From Nitrospira sp. SB0662_bin_26 (lineage in GTDB: Bacteria > Nitrospirota > Nitrospiria > Nitrospirales > UBA8639): a stretch of DNA of 39,444 bases. The position numbers and the translations under genes are program-made. The notes beneath the pieces are model-generated. The model saw only the letters and a program-made list of their open reading frames with translations, did not search any database and was not told where the DNA came from. Below are positions 15,608 through 24,752 of this stretch, one piece after another. The stretch lies in the NCBI GenBank assembly GCA_009840285.1, contig VXOF01000060.1, forward strand, positions 1-39,444. The letters run 5' to 3'. Positions within the stretch are counted from its first letter, which is position 1; the number at the start of each line of letters is the position of its first letter.

Positions 15608-17035
15608 ATGATTTGTTATGGACACGAACATGACACGCGCAACGTCATGACGCACGACGTTGTCATTATCGGAGGAGGATCCGCGGGGTACGCCGCGGCC
15701 CGTACGGCACGCGATGAAGGCGCGGACGTCGGCATTATCGACCATGGACCGCTGGGAGGACTCTGCATCTTACGCGGATGCATGCCGACCAAGACGATCC
15801 TGCGCTCCTCCGACGTTATGTCGCTCATGAACCGTGCGGAAGAATTCGGGTTGAAGCCGGTTGCCGCGAAAGCCGATCTCTCCGCCATCATCAGTCGCAA
15901 GGCTCGCCTCATCGAAGAATTTGCCGAACACCGCATTCACGCATTGAAAGATTCCCGTTACACCTTATACGAGGAACGCGCCGCGTTCCTCTCTCCCCAC
16001 GAAGTCCAGGCCGGTCCTCACACGCTGACAGCCAAGGCGTTCATTGTCTCTACGGGATCCGTGGTCTCCCGTGTCCCAATAGCCGGATTGGAAGAAGCCG
16101 GCTATCTCACCAGCGATGAGGCCCTGGAACTGCGCGACGTTCCCGAATCCATGATCGTGCTCGGCGGCGGGCCCGTGGCCCTGGAATTGGCTCAATTCTT
16201 CCAGCGTATCGGCACACACGTGACGCTGATCCAGCGAAGCGCCCACGTCATGTCGCAAGGTGATGAAGACCTGGCTCGCCCGGTGGAGGCCAGGTTCCGG
16301 GAAGAGGGCATGACGGTGCTGACCAATACCCGACTGCATGAATTTACACAGGATGGCACGCAGAAAGTAGCCCACCTGACTCATGAGGGGACGGAGAAAA
16401 CCATTACCGCAGAGGTCATCCTCCAGGCTCTGGGACGGCAGCCTAACATCGAGAGTTTGAACGTGGAGGCTGCACAATTAGAGGTTCGTCAAGACAAAAT
16501 TTCGGTCGACGACACGATGCGGACCAGCCAGCCCCACATTTATGCCGTGGGTGACGTGAACGGACTTCATGAAATCGTCCATATTGCGATCCAACAAGGA
16601 GAGATCGCAGGCTGGAACGCCGCTCATCCCCAGGCCACACCCCACCGATATGACGATCATCTGAAAACTCAGGTCGTCTTTACCGATCCTCAAATCGCCG
16701 GCGTCGGTTTAAGCGAAAAAGAATGCCGAAGCAGGCAAATCCCCTATCGTGTGGCCTCGTATCCGTTTGACGACCATGGAAAGTCGATGACGTTGGGTGA
16801 GACGCACGGTCACGTCAAACTGCTGGCTTCGCCGGAGACCGGCAAAATTTTGGGAGCCCATATTGTCGGACCGGAAGCCGCGGAGTTGATTCATGAACTC
16901 ATCGCCGTCATGTATTACCGGGGCACGGTTCACGATCTCGCCCGGATGCCCCACTATCACCCGACCCTCGCCGAGATCATCACCTATCCTGCAGAAGAAC
17001 TGGCGGGCATGATCGATTCACGGCCCCTCGGCTAA
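15608..17035 (+). CDS. FAD-dependent disulfide oxidoreductase (dihydrolipoyl dehydrogenase/MerA-like)
   Basis: A class I pyridine nucleotide-disulfide oxidoreductase of about 475 residues. It has an FAD-binding VIIGGGSAGYAA, the redox pair CILRGC in GGLCILRGCMPTK, an NAD(P)-binding VLGGGPVALELAQ, an FAD site at IYAVGDVNG, and the C-terminal catalytic HYHPTLAEI. Such enzymes pass electrons between NAD(P)H and a thiol partner. GGLCILRGCMPTK differs from the usual GGTCLNVGC, so the true substrate is uncertain. Start choice is open: ATG 15608 has GGAAGGAG about 11 bases upstream, while ATG 15647 begins the conserved domain. The TVP38 gene follows after 146 bases. Confidence 0.82.
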   Translation: MICYGHEHDTRNVMTHDVVIIGGGSAGYAAARTARDEGADVGIIDHGPLGGLCILRGCMPTKTILRSSDVMSLMNRAEEFGLKPVAAKADLSAIISRKARLIEEFAEHRIHALKDSRYTLYEERAAFLSPHEVQAGPHTLTAKAFIVSTGSVVSRVPIAGLEEAGYLTSDEALELRDVPESMIVLGGGPVALELAQFFQRIGTHVTLIQRSAHVMSQGDEDLARPVEARFREEGMTVLTNTRLHEFTQDGTQKVAHLTHEGTEKTITAEVILQALGRQPNIESLNVEAAQLEVRQDKISVDDTMRTSQPHIYAVGDVNGLHEIVHIAIQQGEIAGWNAAHPQATPHRYDDHLKTQVVFTDPQIAGVGLSEKECRSRQIPYRVASYPFDDHGKSMTLGETHGHVKLLASPETGKILGAHIVGPEAAELIHELIAVMYYRGTVHDLARMPHYHPTLAEIITYPAEELAGMIDSRPLG

Positions 17036-17181
17036 GGCGCGCGAAATGTGCGCGGACATCCCCAGCGATGACAGCCACCCTCAACGGGCTATGACCCTCA
17101 ACCGGTATAATGTTATAGAGAGTGCATATTCTACCGACATGAATCGGCGCCGTGACTCAGACAGCAACCATGGAGCCCACA

Positions 17182-17889
17182 ATGACTGATCCTGCCGCAT
17201 CATCACCACGATCGCTTGGAAAACTCGTTATTCTCGGAATCCTGGGACTGGGAATCGGGGCCTTCTTCTATTTCGACCTGGGACAGTATTTTTCTCTTGA
17301 AGCCTTGAAAGCCAACCGTGACAACTTGTTGGCTTATACGAACGCCAACTTTACCACCGCGGTCGTCCTATACGTGGCTGTGTACATCCTCCAAACCGCG
17401 TTTTCGTTACCTGGCGGGGCCATCATGACTCTGGCCGGAGGGTTTTTGTTCGGAAGCATCCTCGGCACGATCTTCGTCAACATCGGAGCCACCACGGGCG
17501 CCACCTTGGCCTTCCTGGCTGCGCGATACGTCTTGCGTGATTGGGTCGAACAAAAATTCGGCGAGCGCATTGAACCGATCCAGGCCGGTTTCGCTCAAAA
17601 CGCCTTCAGCTATTTGTTGACCCTGCGGCTGATCCCGGCCTTTCCGTTCTTTCTCGTGAATCTCGTATCCGGTCTGACCCGGATACCACTCGGCACCTAC
17701 GTCATTGGAACCTCCGTCGGCATTATCCCGGGCAGTTTTGTCTACGCGTTCGCGGGACGACAACTCGGATCCATCAACTCGTTGGCGGAAATTGCGTCAC
17801 CACCCGTATTGCTGGCGTTTACGTTCCTGGGTTTACTGGCGCTCGTTCCCATTCTTCATCGCAAATTCGTGGCAAGGAAATCATCATGA
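17182..17889 (+). CDS. TVP38/TMEM64 family membrane protein
   Basis: A 235-residue inner-membrane protein of the VTT/SNARE-associated (DedA-like) family. About five hydrophobic segments are visible. The re-entrant signature is FSLPGGAIMTLAGGFLFG, followed by GATTGATLAFLAARYVLRD and later LTLRLIPAFPFFLVNLVSGL and GIIPGSFVYAFAG. Relatives move or flip lipids or undecaprenyl phosphate; in several bacteria they sit next to MerA-like oxidoreductases. I choose ATG 17182 because GGAG lies 6 bases upstream; GTG 17152 and ATG 17170 are alternatives. It lies between two FAD disulfide oxidoreductase genes, 74 bases before the second. Confidence 0.9.
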   Translation: MTDPAASSPRSLGKLVILGILGLGIGAFFYFDLGQYFSLEALKANRDNLLAYTNANFTTAVVLYVAVYILQTAFSLPGGAIMTLAGGFLFGSILGTIFVNIGATTGATLAFLAARYVLRDWVEQKFGERIEPIQAGFAQNAFSYLLTLRLIPAFPFFLVNLVSGLTRIPLGTYVIGTSVGIIPGSFVYAFAGRQLGSINSLAEIASPPVLLAFTFLGLLALVPILHRKFVARKSS

Positions 17890-17963
17890 GTGAGGCCCGC
17901 TTTTCTTCTGCGCGAGCTTGAGGGAGAAGTCCGCGAGAACCGTATCATAAGGAAGGACTCATC

Positions 17964-19517
17964 ATGTCGACTGAAAATCATCGAAATGAAGCCGTGACCA
18001 TGGCTCCGATGGACGAGTTCAATCAGCAACTCATTCACAACGTCCATCCTCCATCCTGGACGAACCCCACGCCCGACGGTCGATACAATATCGTCGTCAT
18101 CGGAGCCGGCACCGCCGGATTGGTCACCGCGGTGGTGGCTGCCGGGCTTGGCGCGAAGGCAGCCCTGGTCGAACGCCATTTGATGGGTGGGGATTGCCTG
18201 AACGTGGGATGCGTGCCATCGAAGGGTGTCATTCGCGCGTCCCGTGCGTGGAGCGCAGTAAAACGGTCGGCGGAATTCGGCGTGACCATTCCGGATGGAG
18301 TCAAAACCGATTTCGAAACCGCAATGGCGCGAATGCGAAAACTGCGCGCACGTCTAAGCCGTGTGGATTCGGCGCATCGGTTTACCAGCCTGGGAGTCGA
18401 CGTGTTCATGGGCGCGGGCCGGTTCACCGGAAAGCATACCATCGACGTGGACGGCGCCACACTCGAATTTGCAAAGGCCGCAGTCTGTACCGGCGCGCGC
18501 GCGGCAGCACCGCCTATTCACGGACTGGAAGCAGCAGGCTACCTGACGAATGAAACCGTCTTTTCCTTGACCGAGCTCCCTCCGCGCCTCGCGGTCATCG
18601 GCGCCGGACCGATCGGCTGTGAGATGGCCCAGACCTTCGCTCGATTCGGCAGTCGTGTCGTCCTCTTCGAACAAACCGGGCACATTCTTCCCCGCGAGGA
18701 TACGGATGCAGCGGAAATCGTCCAAACGCAGATGACTGAAGACGGCGTCGTGTTTGTCTTTGATTCACAGATCACGTCCGTCGAATTACGCGGACAGGAG
18801 AAAGTCCTGCATTACATCAGCCGTGGCGAGTCACATGAACTCGCGGTCGATGAGATACTCGTCGGCGTGGGACGCGCCCCCAACGTGGAGGACCTCGGAC
18901 TCGAAACAGCCGGAGTGGAGTATGATACCCGCATCGGCGTGAAGGTGAACAGCCGGTTACAGACGACCAATCCAAACGTCTATGCGGCCGGGGACGTGTG
19001 TTTCCCGTTCAAGTTCACTCACGCCGCGGACGCCATGGCCCAAATCGTCATTCAAAATGCTCTGTTCCCGCATCCCCTTGGATTGGGGTACGCCAAGACG
19101 GATTCGCTCATTATCCCCTGGGCGACCTATACGGATCCGGAGATCGCGCACGTCGGGCTCTACGAGGCCGAAGCCCAAAACAAGGGCATCGAGGTGGATA
19201 CGTTTACGTTCAAACTCGATGAAGTCGACCGTGCGGTTCTGGACGGGGAGGATCACGGCTTTGCTCGCGTGCACGTCAAGAAAGGCACCGACGTCATCGT
19301 GGGCGCGACGATCGTCGCGGCGCATGCGGGTGACATGATCAGCGAATTCACGTTAGCCATGAAAGGGGGACTCGGCTTGGGCACGATCACCAGCACGATC
19401 CACCCCTACCCCACCCAGGCCGAAGTCATCAAAAAAGTGGCCAATGCCTGGAGAAAAACCACCCTCACCGAAAGCAAGAAACGATTCCTCGAGAAACTGT
19501 TTGCCTGGAGACGATGA
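17964..19517 (+). CDS. FAD-dependent disulfide oxidoreductase, mercuric-reductase-like
   Basis: A 517-residue class I flavoprotein disulfide reductase close to mercuric reductase-like proteins. It has an FAD site VVIGAGTAGLVTA, redox pair CLNVGC in GGDCLNVGCVPSK, NAD(P) site AVIGAGPIGCEMAQ, VYAAGDVC and a C-terminal catalytic HPYPTQAE. It lacks the vicinal CysCys tail and the N-terminal HMA domain of true MerA, so mercury reduction is not supported. The extra N-terminus (about 40 residues) and basic C-terminal tail (KKRFLEKLFAWRR) could contact the membrane. AAGGAAGGAC precedes the ATG. The gene order with the TVP38 protein suggests a shared membrane-linked thiol redox role. Confidence 0.88.
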   Translation: MSTENHRNEAVTMAPMDEFNQQLIHNVHPPSWTNPTPDGRYNIVVIGAGTAGLVTAVVAAGLGAKAALVERHLMGGDCLNVGCVPSKGVIRASRAWSAVKRSAEFGVTIPDGVKTDFETAMARMRKLRARLSRVDSAHRFTSLGVDVFMGAGRFTGKHTIDVDGATLEFAKAAVCTGARAAAPPIHGLEAAGYLTNETVFSLTELPPRLAVIGAGPIGCEMAQTFARFGSRVVLFEQTGHILPREDTDAAEIVQTQMTEDGVVFVFDSQITSVELRGQEKVLHYISRGESHELAVDEILVGVGRAPNVEDLGLETAGVEYDTRIGVKVNSRLQTTNPNVYAAGDVCFPFKFTHAADAMAQIVIQNALFPHPLGLGYAKTDSLIIPWATYTDPEIAHVGLYEAEAQNKGIEVDTFTFKLDEVDRAVLDGEDHGFARVHVKKGTDVIVGATIVAAHAGDMISEFTLAMKGGLGLGTITSTIHPYPTQAEVIKKVANAWRKTTLTESKKRFLEKLFAWRR

Positions 19518-19558
19518 GATCAATGAGGACAACCACGGGGGGTCGTCCCTACAAGACG

Positions 19559-19578
19559 GAACAACGATCGTTGTTCCC
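19559..19578. promoter_or_regulatory. Perfect 20-bp palindrome downstream of thioredoxin-like gene
   Basis: GGAACAACGATCGTTGTTCC is a perfect palindrome, 17 bases beyond the stop of the minus-strand thioredoxin-fold gene. Its core CAACGATCGTTG (19563-19574) recurs upstream of the same gene at 20178-20189. It lies between that gene and the convergent oxidoreductase gene, where it could be a regulator site or a hairpin. Confidence 0.6.
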
Positions 19579-19594
19579 TACGAGATAGAACCCA

Positions 19595-20152
19595 TCACGG
19601 CTTCCACTTGATGTTGCACCCGGCACTGGGGCGTTGATCCCCGCTCAAGGGTTGATCCGCCAGGACAGCGTCGATCGCCGCGCGCAAATCTTTTCCCGTC
19701 ACCGGCTTGCCGTTCCCCGGACGACTGTCATCCAACTGCCCCCGGTAGACCAACTTCCGCGCCTTGTCGAATAAAAAGAAATCCGGTGTACAGGCCGCGG
19801 TGAAAGCCTTGGCCACGTCCTGGCTTTCGTCGTAACAGTAAGGGAACGTAAATTCGAGTTCCCGGGCCATGGCGCGCAAACGATCCGGATGGTCATCAGG
19901 ATAGTTGTCTACGTCGTTACTGCTGATCGCGATCACGCCAAGCGATTGCCCTGCATAATCCCGTCCAAGCCGGCCCAGTTCCTGCTGCACGTGGATAACA
20001 TAGGGACAATGCCGGCAAATGAACATCACCAGCAAACCGTGTTGTCCGGCAAATTGGCCGGGACGGACTATTTCGCCCGACACCACGTCAGGTAATTCAA
20101 AATCAGGAATCGTGGTTCCCAACGCCAACATGGTCGAATGGGTCAAAGCCAT
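19595..20152 (-). CDS. Thioredoxin-fold protein (AhpC/TSA redoxin family)
   Basis: A 185-residue cytoplasmic protein of the redoxin/AhpC-TSA type often annotated as thioredoxin family protein. The fold signature is TIPDFELPDVVSGE, then LLVMFICRHCPYV with a CxxC pair, and later AACTPDFFLFDKARKLVYRGQLDD, where TPDFF is the cis-Pro loop. Relatives reduce peroxides or disulfides; the exact role here is unknown. GGAGCAGGTAT precedes ATG 20152. A near-perfect palindrome (20173-20194) sits about 20 bases before the start, and the same core occurs after the stop. It follows the bacterioferritin terminator, so it is transcribed on its own. Confidence 0.88.
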   Translation of the reverse strand: MALTHSTMLALGTTIPDFELPDVVSGEIVRPGQFAGQHGLLVMFICRHCPYVIHVQQELGRLGRDYAGQSLGVIAISSNDVDNYPDDHPDRLRAMARELEFTFPYCYDESQDVAKAFTAACTPDFFLFDKARKLVYRGQLDDSRPGNGKPVTGKDLRAAIDAVLADQPLSGDQRPSAGCNIKWKP

Positions 20153-20172
20153 ATACCTGCTCCGTTACAGTA

Positions 20173-20194
20173 GGCAGCAACGATCGTTGTTGCC
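20173..20194. promoter_or_regulatory. Near-perfect palindrome, likely operator of the thioredoxin-like gene
   Basis: GGCAGCAACGATCGTTGTTGCC is a palindrome with one mismatched pair. It ends 21 bases before the ATG of the minus-strand gene, within the expected promoter/leader. It shares CAACGATCGTTG (20178-20189) with 19563-19574. A dimeric repressor or activator site is the simplest reading; a transcript hairpin is also possible. Confidence 0.55.
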
Positions 20195-20201
20195 TTATTA
20201 C

Positions 20202-20259
20202 ATAACAAAAAAGCCTTGAAAAGGAAAAGCCCAAATCCGGCTTTTCCCCTTCAAGGCTT
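20202..20259 (-). terminator. Intrinsic terminator of bacterioferritin
   Basis: On the minus strand AAGCCTTGAAGGGGAAAAGCC (read from 20259) pairs with its near-perfect complement 20231-20211 across a 7-base loop, then TTTTTTG follows. A 21-bp stem plus T-run is a textbook rho-independent terminator, 20 bases after the bacterioferritin stop. Confidence 0.92.
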
Positions 20260-20278
20260 GGACCAATCGAGCGATTGA

Positions 20279-20758
20279 TTAACTGCCTTCTTCGTGAAGC
20301 TGTTCGCTCAGGTAATTTTGCAGCCCGACTTGCTTGATGCTTTCCAACTGCGTTTCGATCCAATCGATGTGTTCTTCTTCATCTTTCACCATGTCTTCCA
20401 GCATGTGACGCGTTGAAAAATCGCCGACCTTCGTACAATGCTGGATGCCTTCGGTGAGCAACTTGACCATGGCTTTTTCCTTGTCCAGGTCTGCTTTCAA
20501 CTGTTCCGGGACGGTTTCTCCGATCTTGACGGTTCCGAGCCGTTGCATGTTGGGCAGCCCTTCCAGAAACAGAATGTGATCGATCACGTGTTTCGCATCC
20601 TTCATTTCCCCGTAGCTGCGATCCAACACGTGATGATGCAAATTTTCATATCCCCAGTTCTTGCACATTTTGGCGTGCAAAAAATATTGATTGATGACCG
20701 TCAATTCTTCGGTCAACAGCTTGTTGAGAAGGTCAACGACTCCTTGTTTGGCTTTCAT
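20279..20758 (-). CDS. bfr: Bacterioferritin
   Basis: A 159-residue ferritin-like four-helix protein. The ferroxidase residues of bacterioferritin are visible: LLTEELTVINQYFLH (Glu18), the second-helix region with YGEMKDAKHVIDH (Glu51, His54-type) and KDEEEHIDWIE with Glu127/His130-type ligands. Met52 in YGEMKDA corresponds to the haem ligand of bacterioferritins. Such proteins form a 24-mer iron store with haem b and protect against iron/peroxide stress. AAAGGGGACTGAA precedes the ATG. A consensus promoter lies at 20858-20886 and an intrinsic terminator follows, so it is monocistronic. Its neighbours are thiol redox genes. Confidence 0.95.
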   Translation of the reverse strand: MKAKQGVVDLLNKLLTEELTVINQYFLHAKMCKNWGYENLHHHVLDRSYGEMKDAKHVIDHILFLEGLPNMQRLGTVKIGETVPEQLKADLDKEKAMVKLLTEGIQHCTKVGDFSTRHMLEDMVKDEEEHIDWIETQLESIKQVGLQNYLSEQLHEEGS

Positions 20759-20857
20759 TTCAGTCCCCTTTCTTTGAGTTCGGCCTGTATTTGTTAGTAA
20801 TGCTCTCTCATCCTGGAATCATGAAAACTCTTGAATTTCGATTCTCAACTTGTTTTC

Positions 20858-20886
20858 AAATTACTCCCCTTCTTTGACGATGTCAA
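20858..20886 (-). promoter_or_regulatory. Sigma70-like promoter of bacterioferritin
   Basis: On the minus strand a perfect -35 TTGACA (20886-20881) and a weaker -10 TAATTT (20863-20858) are exactly 17 bases apart, giving a leader of about 95 bases to the bfr start. A palindrome at 20897-20912 lies just upstream of the -35. GAGAATCATT near 20916-20930 weakly resembles half of a Fur box. Confidence 0.55.
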
Positions 20887-20896
20887 TAGAAAATAC

Positions 20897-20912
20897 TAGG
20901 TATCTATACCTA
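20897..20912. promoter_or_regulatory. TAGGTAT-N2-ATACCTA palindrome upstream of bfr promoter
   Basis: A 16-bp palindrome with perfect 7-bp arms begins 10 bases upstream of the bfr -35 box. This position suits an activator that contacts RNA polymerase. The motif is not one I can assign to Fur, IscR or OxyR with confidence. Confidence 0.5.
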
Positions 20913-21045
20913 TAAATGATTCTCTTTCTCAACTTCGCCGATTCGGATTCTCAACGTCTTATCAAACCAGCGAAAAGGTTTTTAAGAACAAGGATCAAGA
21001 GGCTCAAGTTGACCCGCATTTTTGCCCGGTGCTACTGTCGATTGC

Positions 21046-24000
21046 ATGTCTGATCCTCACCCGACCAGATCTCCGAACCGCCTCATTCACGAAACCAGCC
21101 CCTATCTCCTTCAACATGCCCACAACCCGGTGGATTGGTATCCCTGGGGCCCGGAAGCACTCCAACTTGCCAAGGAACAGGATAAACCCCTGCTCCTGTC
21201 TATCGGGTATTCCGCCTGTCACTGGTGCCACGTGATGGAGCGGGAATCGTTCGAGAACGACGAGATCGCTACCCTCATGAATCGCCATTATGTCTGCGTC
21301 AAGGTTGACCGGGAAGAACGCCCGGATCTCGATGAAATCTACATGCAGGCCACCATCGCCATGAATCAGGGAAACGGCGGTTGGCCCATGACGGTGTTTC
21401 TCACGCCGGATCAACAACCGATCTTCGCCGGCACGTATTTTCCGCCGACCGACAAATGGGGCAGGCCCGGCTTTGGCACGGTCCTCAAAAAGATCGCCGA
21501 AGGCTGGGAACGTGACCGCCCCGCCATTGCCGACAGCGCCGCGCGTTTCACCGACCGGCTGCAAACGGCCATGCGCGTCCCCGCCCCCACGACCGTCGGA
21601 CAACAGGAGCTTGACTCCGCGGTCGAGCAATTTTCAGCGGACTTCGATTCGATCTATGGCGGGTTCGGCCAGGCCCCCAAGTTCCCACCGGCCACCGGGC
21701 TGGCATTTCTCCTCCGGCAATACCACCGAACCGGGACGGACCACGTCCTGCATATGGTGTGTAAAACCCTGGATGCCATGGCCGCCGGAGGCATGTACGA
21801 CCACGTCGGGGGCGGGTTCGCCCGGTATTCCACTGATGAACGCTGGCTGGTTCCACACTTTGAAAAAATGCTCTACGACAATGCCTTGCTCGCGAAGACG
21901 TATCTCGAAGCGTTTCAGGTCACCGGCAACCTCGATTACAAACGCGTCACCTGCGAAATTCTGGATTATATCCTGCTGGAAATGACCTCACCCGAGGGTG
22001 GCTTTTATTCCGCCACGGACGCAGACTCGGAGGGCGTCGAAGGCAAGTTCTTCGTGTGGGACCCCGAACAAATCCGGGAGATTGTCCCATCGGAGCAGGA
22101 CGCGGTTTGGTTCTGCGCGTATTACGATATTACCGCTGACGGGAATTGGGAGCACCGCAGCATTCCCAATACCCCCCACACACTCGAACGCGTGGCGGAG
22201 AAACTGTCCTGTTCCCCGGAAGAGCTTCGAGAGACGATCAACCGGGTCAAACCGCTCATCTATGAGGCGCGCCTGAAACGCGTGCCCCCGGGGTTGGACG
22301 ACAAAATCATCACGGCCTGGAACGGGATGATGATCAGCGCCCTGGCCGAGGCGGCAAGGGTCCTGAGACATGCTCCCTATCTGGAAGCCGCGTGTCGCGC
22401 CGCGGATTTTCTGCTCAGCACCCTCTCCCGTCCAGACGGAGGTCTGTACCGCACCTATCGGACAGGCAAAGCCCACCTCAATGCGTACCTGGAGGACTAC
22501 GCCTATATCGTGGAAGCCCTCATCGACGTCTACGAGGCCGGCGGCGAAGAACGATACCTCAGAGAAGCCGTTCGATTGGGCGAACGCCTGTTGCGCGATT
22601 TCCTGGATAAGGAGCACGGGGGGTTTTTTACCACGGCCAATGACCACGAAGTCCTCATCCTCCGAGGACGTGAAGGACCGGACGGCGCCACGCCGAGCGG
22701 CAACGCCGTGTCGGCCATGGCTTTGGCCCGCCTCTCGTTCCACGAGGATCGTGAAGATTTGCGGGACGCCGCCACGCAGGCCGTTCGCGCCTACGGCCAA
22801 CAGATCAGTCGCATACCCAGGGGGTTCGCCAAGACCATCATGGCCGCGGAGTTTCTGTTGAACGGTCCTGTGGAATTGGCTTTCATCGGGTCACCGAGCG
22901 ACGAAAGGCACGACCGGTTGCTCGATGAGGTGGCCCGCCACTTCGTTCCCCATCGCATCATCGCCCATGGCAACCCCGATGCTCTCGAGTCGCAACATCC
23001 ACTTCTCAAAGGCAAGGGTCTCGTGGAGGGACAAGCAGCCTTATACGTGTGTCGAAACTATGCCTGTCAGGCCCCCCTCACCGATCCGGAAAACGCGGCA
23101 CAGGCATTGACCGAGACGCCTCAAGAGGATTCGACATCACGCACGCTGGCCTCTCAAGGTGTACCGGGGACGGCCACCGTTCAAGGCACCGCCGCCTACG
23201 TGTCGCGGATCCTGGCACGGTCATCCGGCCCTGCGGCTCACGGCTATACGACCCTGGGTGCCACGGGTCTGACCAATTCCCGGATCGGGTTCGGCGGCTA
23301 CAGAACCGGGATCGACCAGGAAGGCCATCGGGCGGCACTGCTGAAAGCCATTCGGGAAGGCTGCAACCTCATCGATACCTCCACGAACTATGCGGACGGC
23401 GACAGCGAACGCCTGGTGGGAAGCGTCCTCCAGGAGTTGATTTCTCAACAAGAAATAACTCGCGACAACGTGATCGTGGTTTCAAAAATCGGCTATGTGC
23501 AAGGGAAAAATCTGCAACACGCCAAATCCAGAGAAAAGGCTGGGCGTGCCTATCCCGACATGGTCAAATACGGGGAAGACATCTGGCATTGCCTCCACCC
23601 CGAGTTTCTCGAGGATCAACTCACGGGCTCACTCGACCGCTTCGGACTCGCCACGCTGGATGTCTGCCTTTTACACAACCCCGAATATTTCCTCTCCGAC
23701 GCGAAACAACGAAAGCTGACCGTCGACGCCTCCACCCTGGATGAATTGCGGACCGAATTTTACCGGCGCCTCGAGCAGGCGTTTGTCTATTTGGAGCAAC
23801 AGATCGACTCAGGCCGCATCCAATACTACGGCGTCTCCTCCAACACAAGTACGGCCCGCCCCGAAGACCCGGAAGCGACCTCGCTGTCCCGCATGCTCGA
23901 AGCCGCCCAACGGGCGGCGCAACAGACCGGCAAATCCCACCATGGGTTTCGAGTGCTGCAATTGCCCATGAACCTCTTCGAGTCGGGAGCCTTGCTCATA

Positions 24001-24717
24001 CCCAATACCGGACAGGAAAACACCGTGCTGGAGTTTGCCCGGGAACATCGGGTCGCCGTGCTCGTCAACAGGCCGCTCAATGCCATACCCGCCGACCGGC
24101 GGGGAATGATACGATTGGCCGCTCCGCGATATGAGCCGGTGGAAACGCCCTTTGAGACGCAACACCAGGCCGTCCTGGCGTTGGAAGACACGTTTCGCAA
24201 AGACTTTGCAGCCCTGATCCCCTATTCGGGAAAAGGACTGGAACCCAAAGACTTCTTTTCCCTGGCGGATGAACTCGGCCGCCTCCGGTCCCAAATTCAC
24301 AACCTGGAGCATTGGGATCAGATCGAGTCACAGATGATTGCGCCACATATCAATCAGGCGCTTCAGGTAACCACCAGGCACATGAACCAGGACAAAGCCA
24401 CAGACTGGGAAAATTGGCAAACCCGCTACGTGTCCAAGTTTCTGCTCTTACTCAAAATCATACGGCAGGAAGCGGCAAAGAAGAGTGAGCGACACCTGCA
24501 ATCCGTCACCGCAACGCTCGATGGATTTCTTCCGAAAGAGAAACACGGAGAGCCATTATCACGAAAGGCGCTGTGGTGTTTGACCAGCACCCCCGGTGTG
24601 ACCTGCGTCCTGAACGGCATCCGCACCACAGATTACGTCGAGGACTCTCTGACGATCCTCGGATGGGAACCCCTGCCCAAGCCCCAACCTGTCTTCGAGA
24701 GCATGCAGGCTCAGTAA
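21046..24717 (+). CDS. Fusion of YyaL/DUF255 thioredoxin-domain protein and aldo/keto reductase
   Basis: A 1223-residue protein with two complete parts. Residues about 1-690 are the YyaL/DUF255 family: [21 protein letters not shown], a thioredoxin-like CHWC (58-61), [11 protein letters not shown], then an alpha/alpha-toroid region with CRNYACQAP near its end. After a linker (about 695-730) an aldo/keto reductase begins at [20 protein letters not shown]. It keeps the tetrad Asp and Tyr ([14 protein letters not shown]), Lys (VVSKIGY) and His (CLLHNPEYF). No stop or frameshift separates the parts. The start is ATG 21046, where the conserved region begins; no strong ribosome binding site is seen. 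It converges with comEC 35 bases later. Its substrate is unknown. Confidence 0.9.
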   Translation: MSDPHPTRSPNRLIHETSPYLLQHAHNPVDWYPWGPEALQLAKEQDKPLLLSIGYSACHWCHVMERESFENDEIATLMNRHYVCVKVDREERPDLDEIYMQATIAMNQGNGGWPMTVFLTPDQQPIFAGTYFPPTDKWGRPGFGTVLKKIAEGWERDRPAIADSAARFTDRLQTAMRVPAPTTVGQQELDSAVEQFSADFDSIYGGFGQAPKFPPATGLAFLLRQYHRTGTDHVLHMVCKTLDAMAAGGMYDHVGGGFARYSTDERWLVPHFEKMLYDNALLAKTYLEAFQVTGNLDYKRVTCEILDYILLEMTSPEGGFYSATDADSEGVEGKFFVWDPEQIREIVPSEQDAVWFCAYYDITADGNWEHRSIPNTPHTLERVAEKLSCSPEELRETINRVKPLIYEARLKRVPPGLDDKIITAWNGMMISALAEAARVLRHAPYLEAACRAADFLLSTLSRPDGGLYRTYRTGKAHLNAYLEDYAYIVEALIDVYEAGGEERYLREAVRLGERLLRDFLDKEHGGFFTTANDHEVLILRGREGPDGATPSGNAVSAMALARLSFHEDREDLRDAATQAVRAYGQQISRIPRGFAKTIMAAEFLLNGPVELAFIGSPSDERHDRLLDEVARHFVPHRIIAHGNPDALESQHPLLKGKGLVEGQAALYVCRNYACQAPLTDPENAAQALTETPQEDSTSRTLASQGVPGTATVQGTAAYVSRILARSSGPAAHGYTTLGATGLTNSRIGFGGYRTGIDQEGHRAALLKAIREGCNLIDTSTNYADGDSERLVGSVLQELISQQEITRDNVIVVSKIGYVQGKNLQHAKSREKAGRAYPDMVKYGEDIWHCLHPEFLEDQLTGSLDRFGLATLDVCLLHNPEYFLSDAKQRKLTVDASTLDELRTEFYRRLEQAFVYLEQQIDSGRIQYYGVSSNTSTARPEDPEATSLSRMLEAAQRAAQQTGKSHHGFRVLQLPMNLFESGALLIPNTGQENTVLEFAREHRVAVLVNRPLNAIPADRRGMIRLAAPRYEPVETPFETQHQAVLALEDTFRKDFAALIPYSGKGLEPKDFFSLADELGRLRSQIHNLEHWDQIESQMIAPHINQALQVTTRHMNQDKATDWENWQTRYVSKFLLLLKIIRQEAAKKSERHLQSVTATLDGFLPKEKHGEPLSRKALWCLTSTPGVTCVLNGIRTTDYVEDSLTILGWEPLPKPQPVFESMQAQ

Positions 24718-24752
24718 CGACGACCAAGCCGCTTCTCTATGTCTCCGAACCA

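Noticed and set aside
14865-15611. 248-residue plus-strand frame
   Set aside because: It is the antisense shadow of the GT-C glycosyltransferase, very charged and without a ribosome binding site.
17964-19517. True mercuric reductase merA
   Set aside because: No HMA domain, no C-terminal CysCys pair, and no mer genes nearby.
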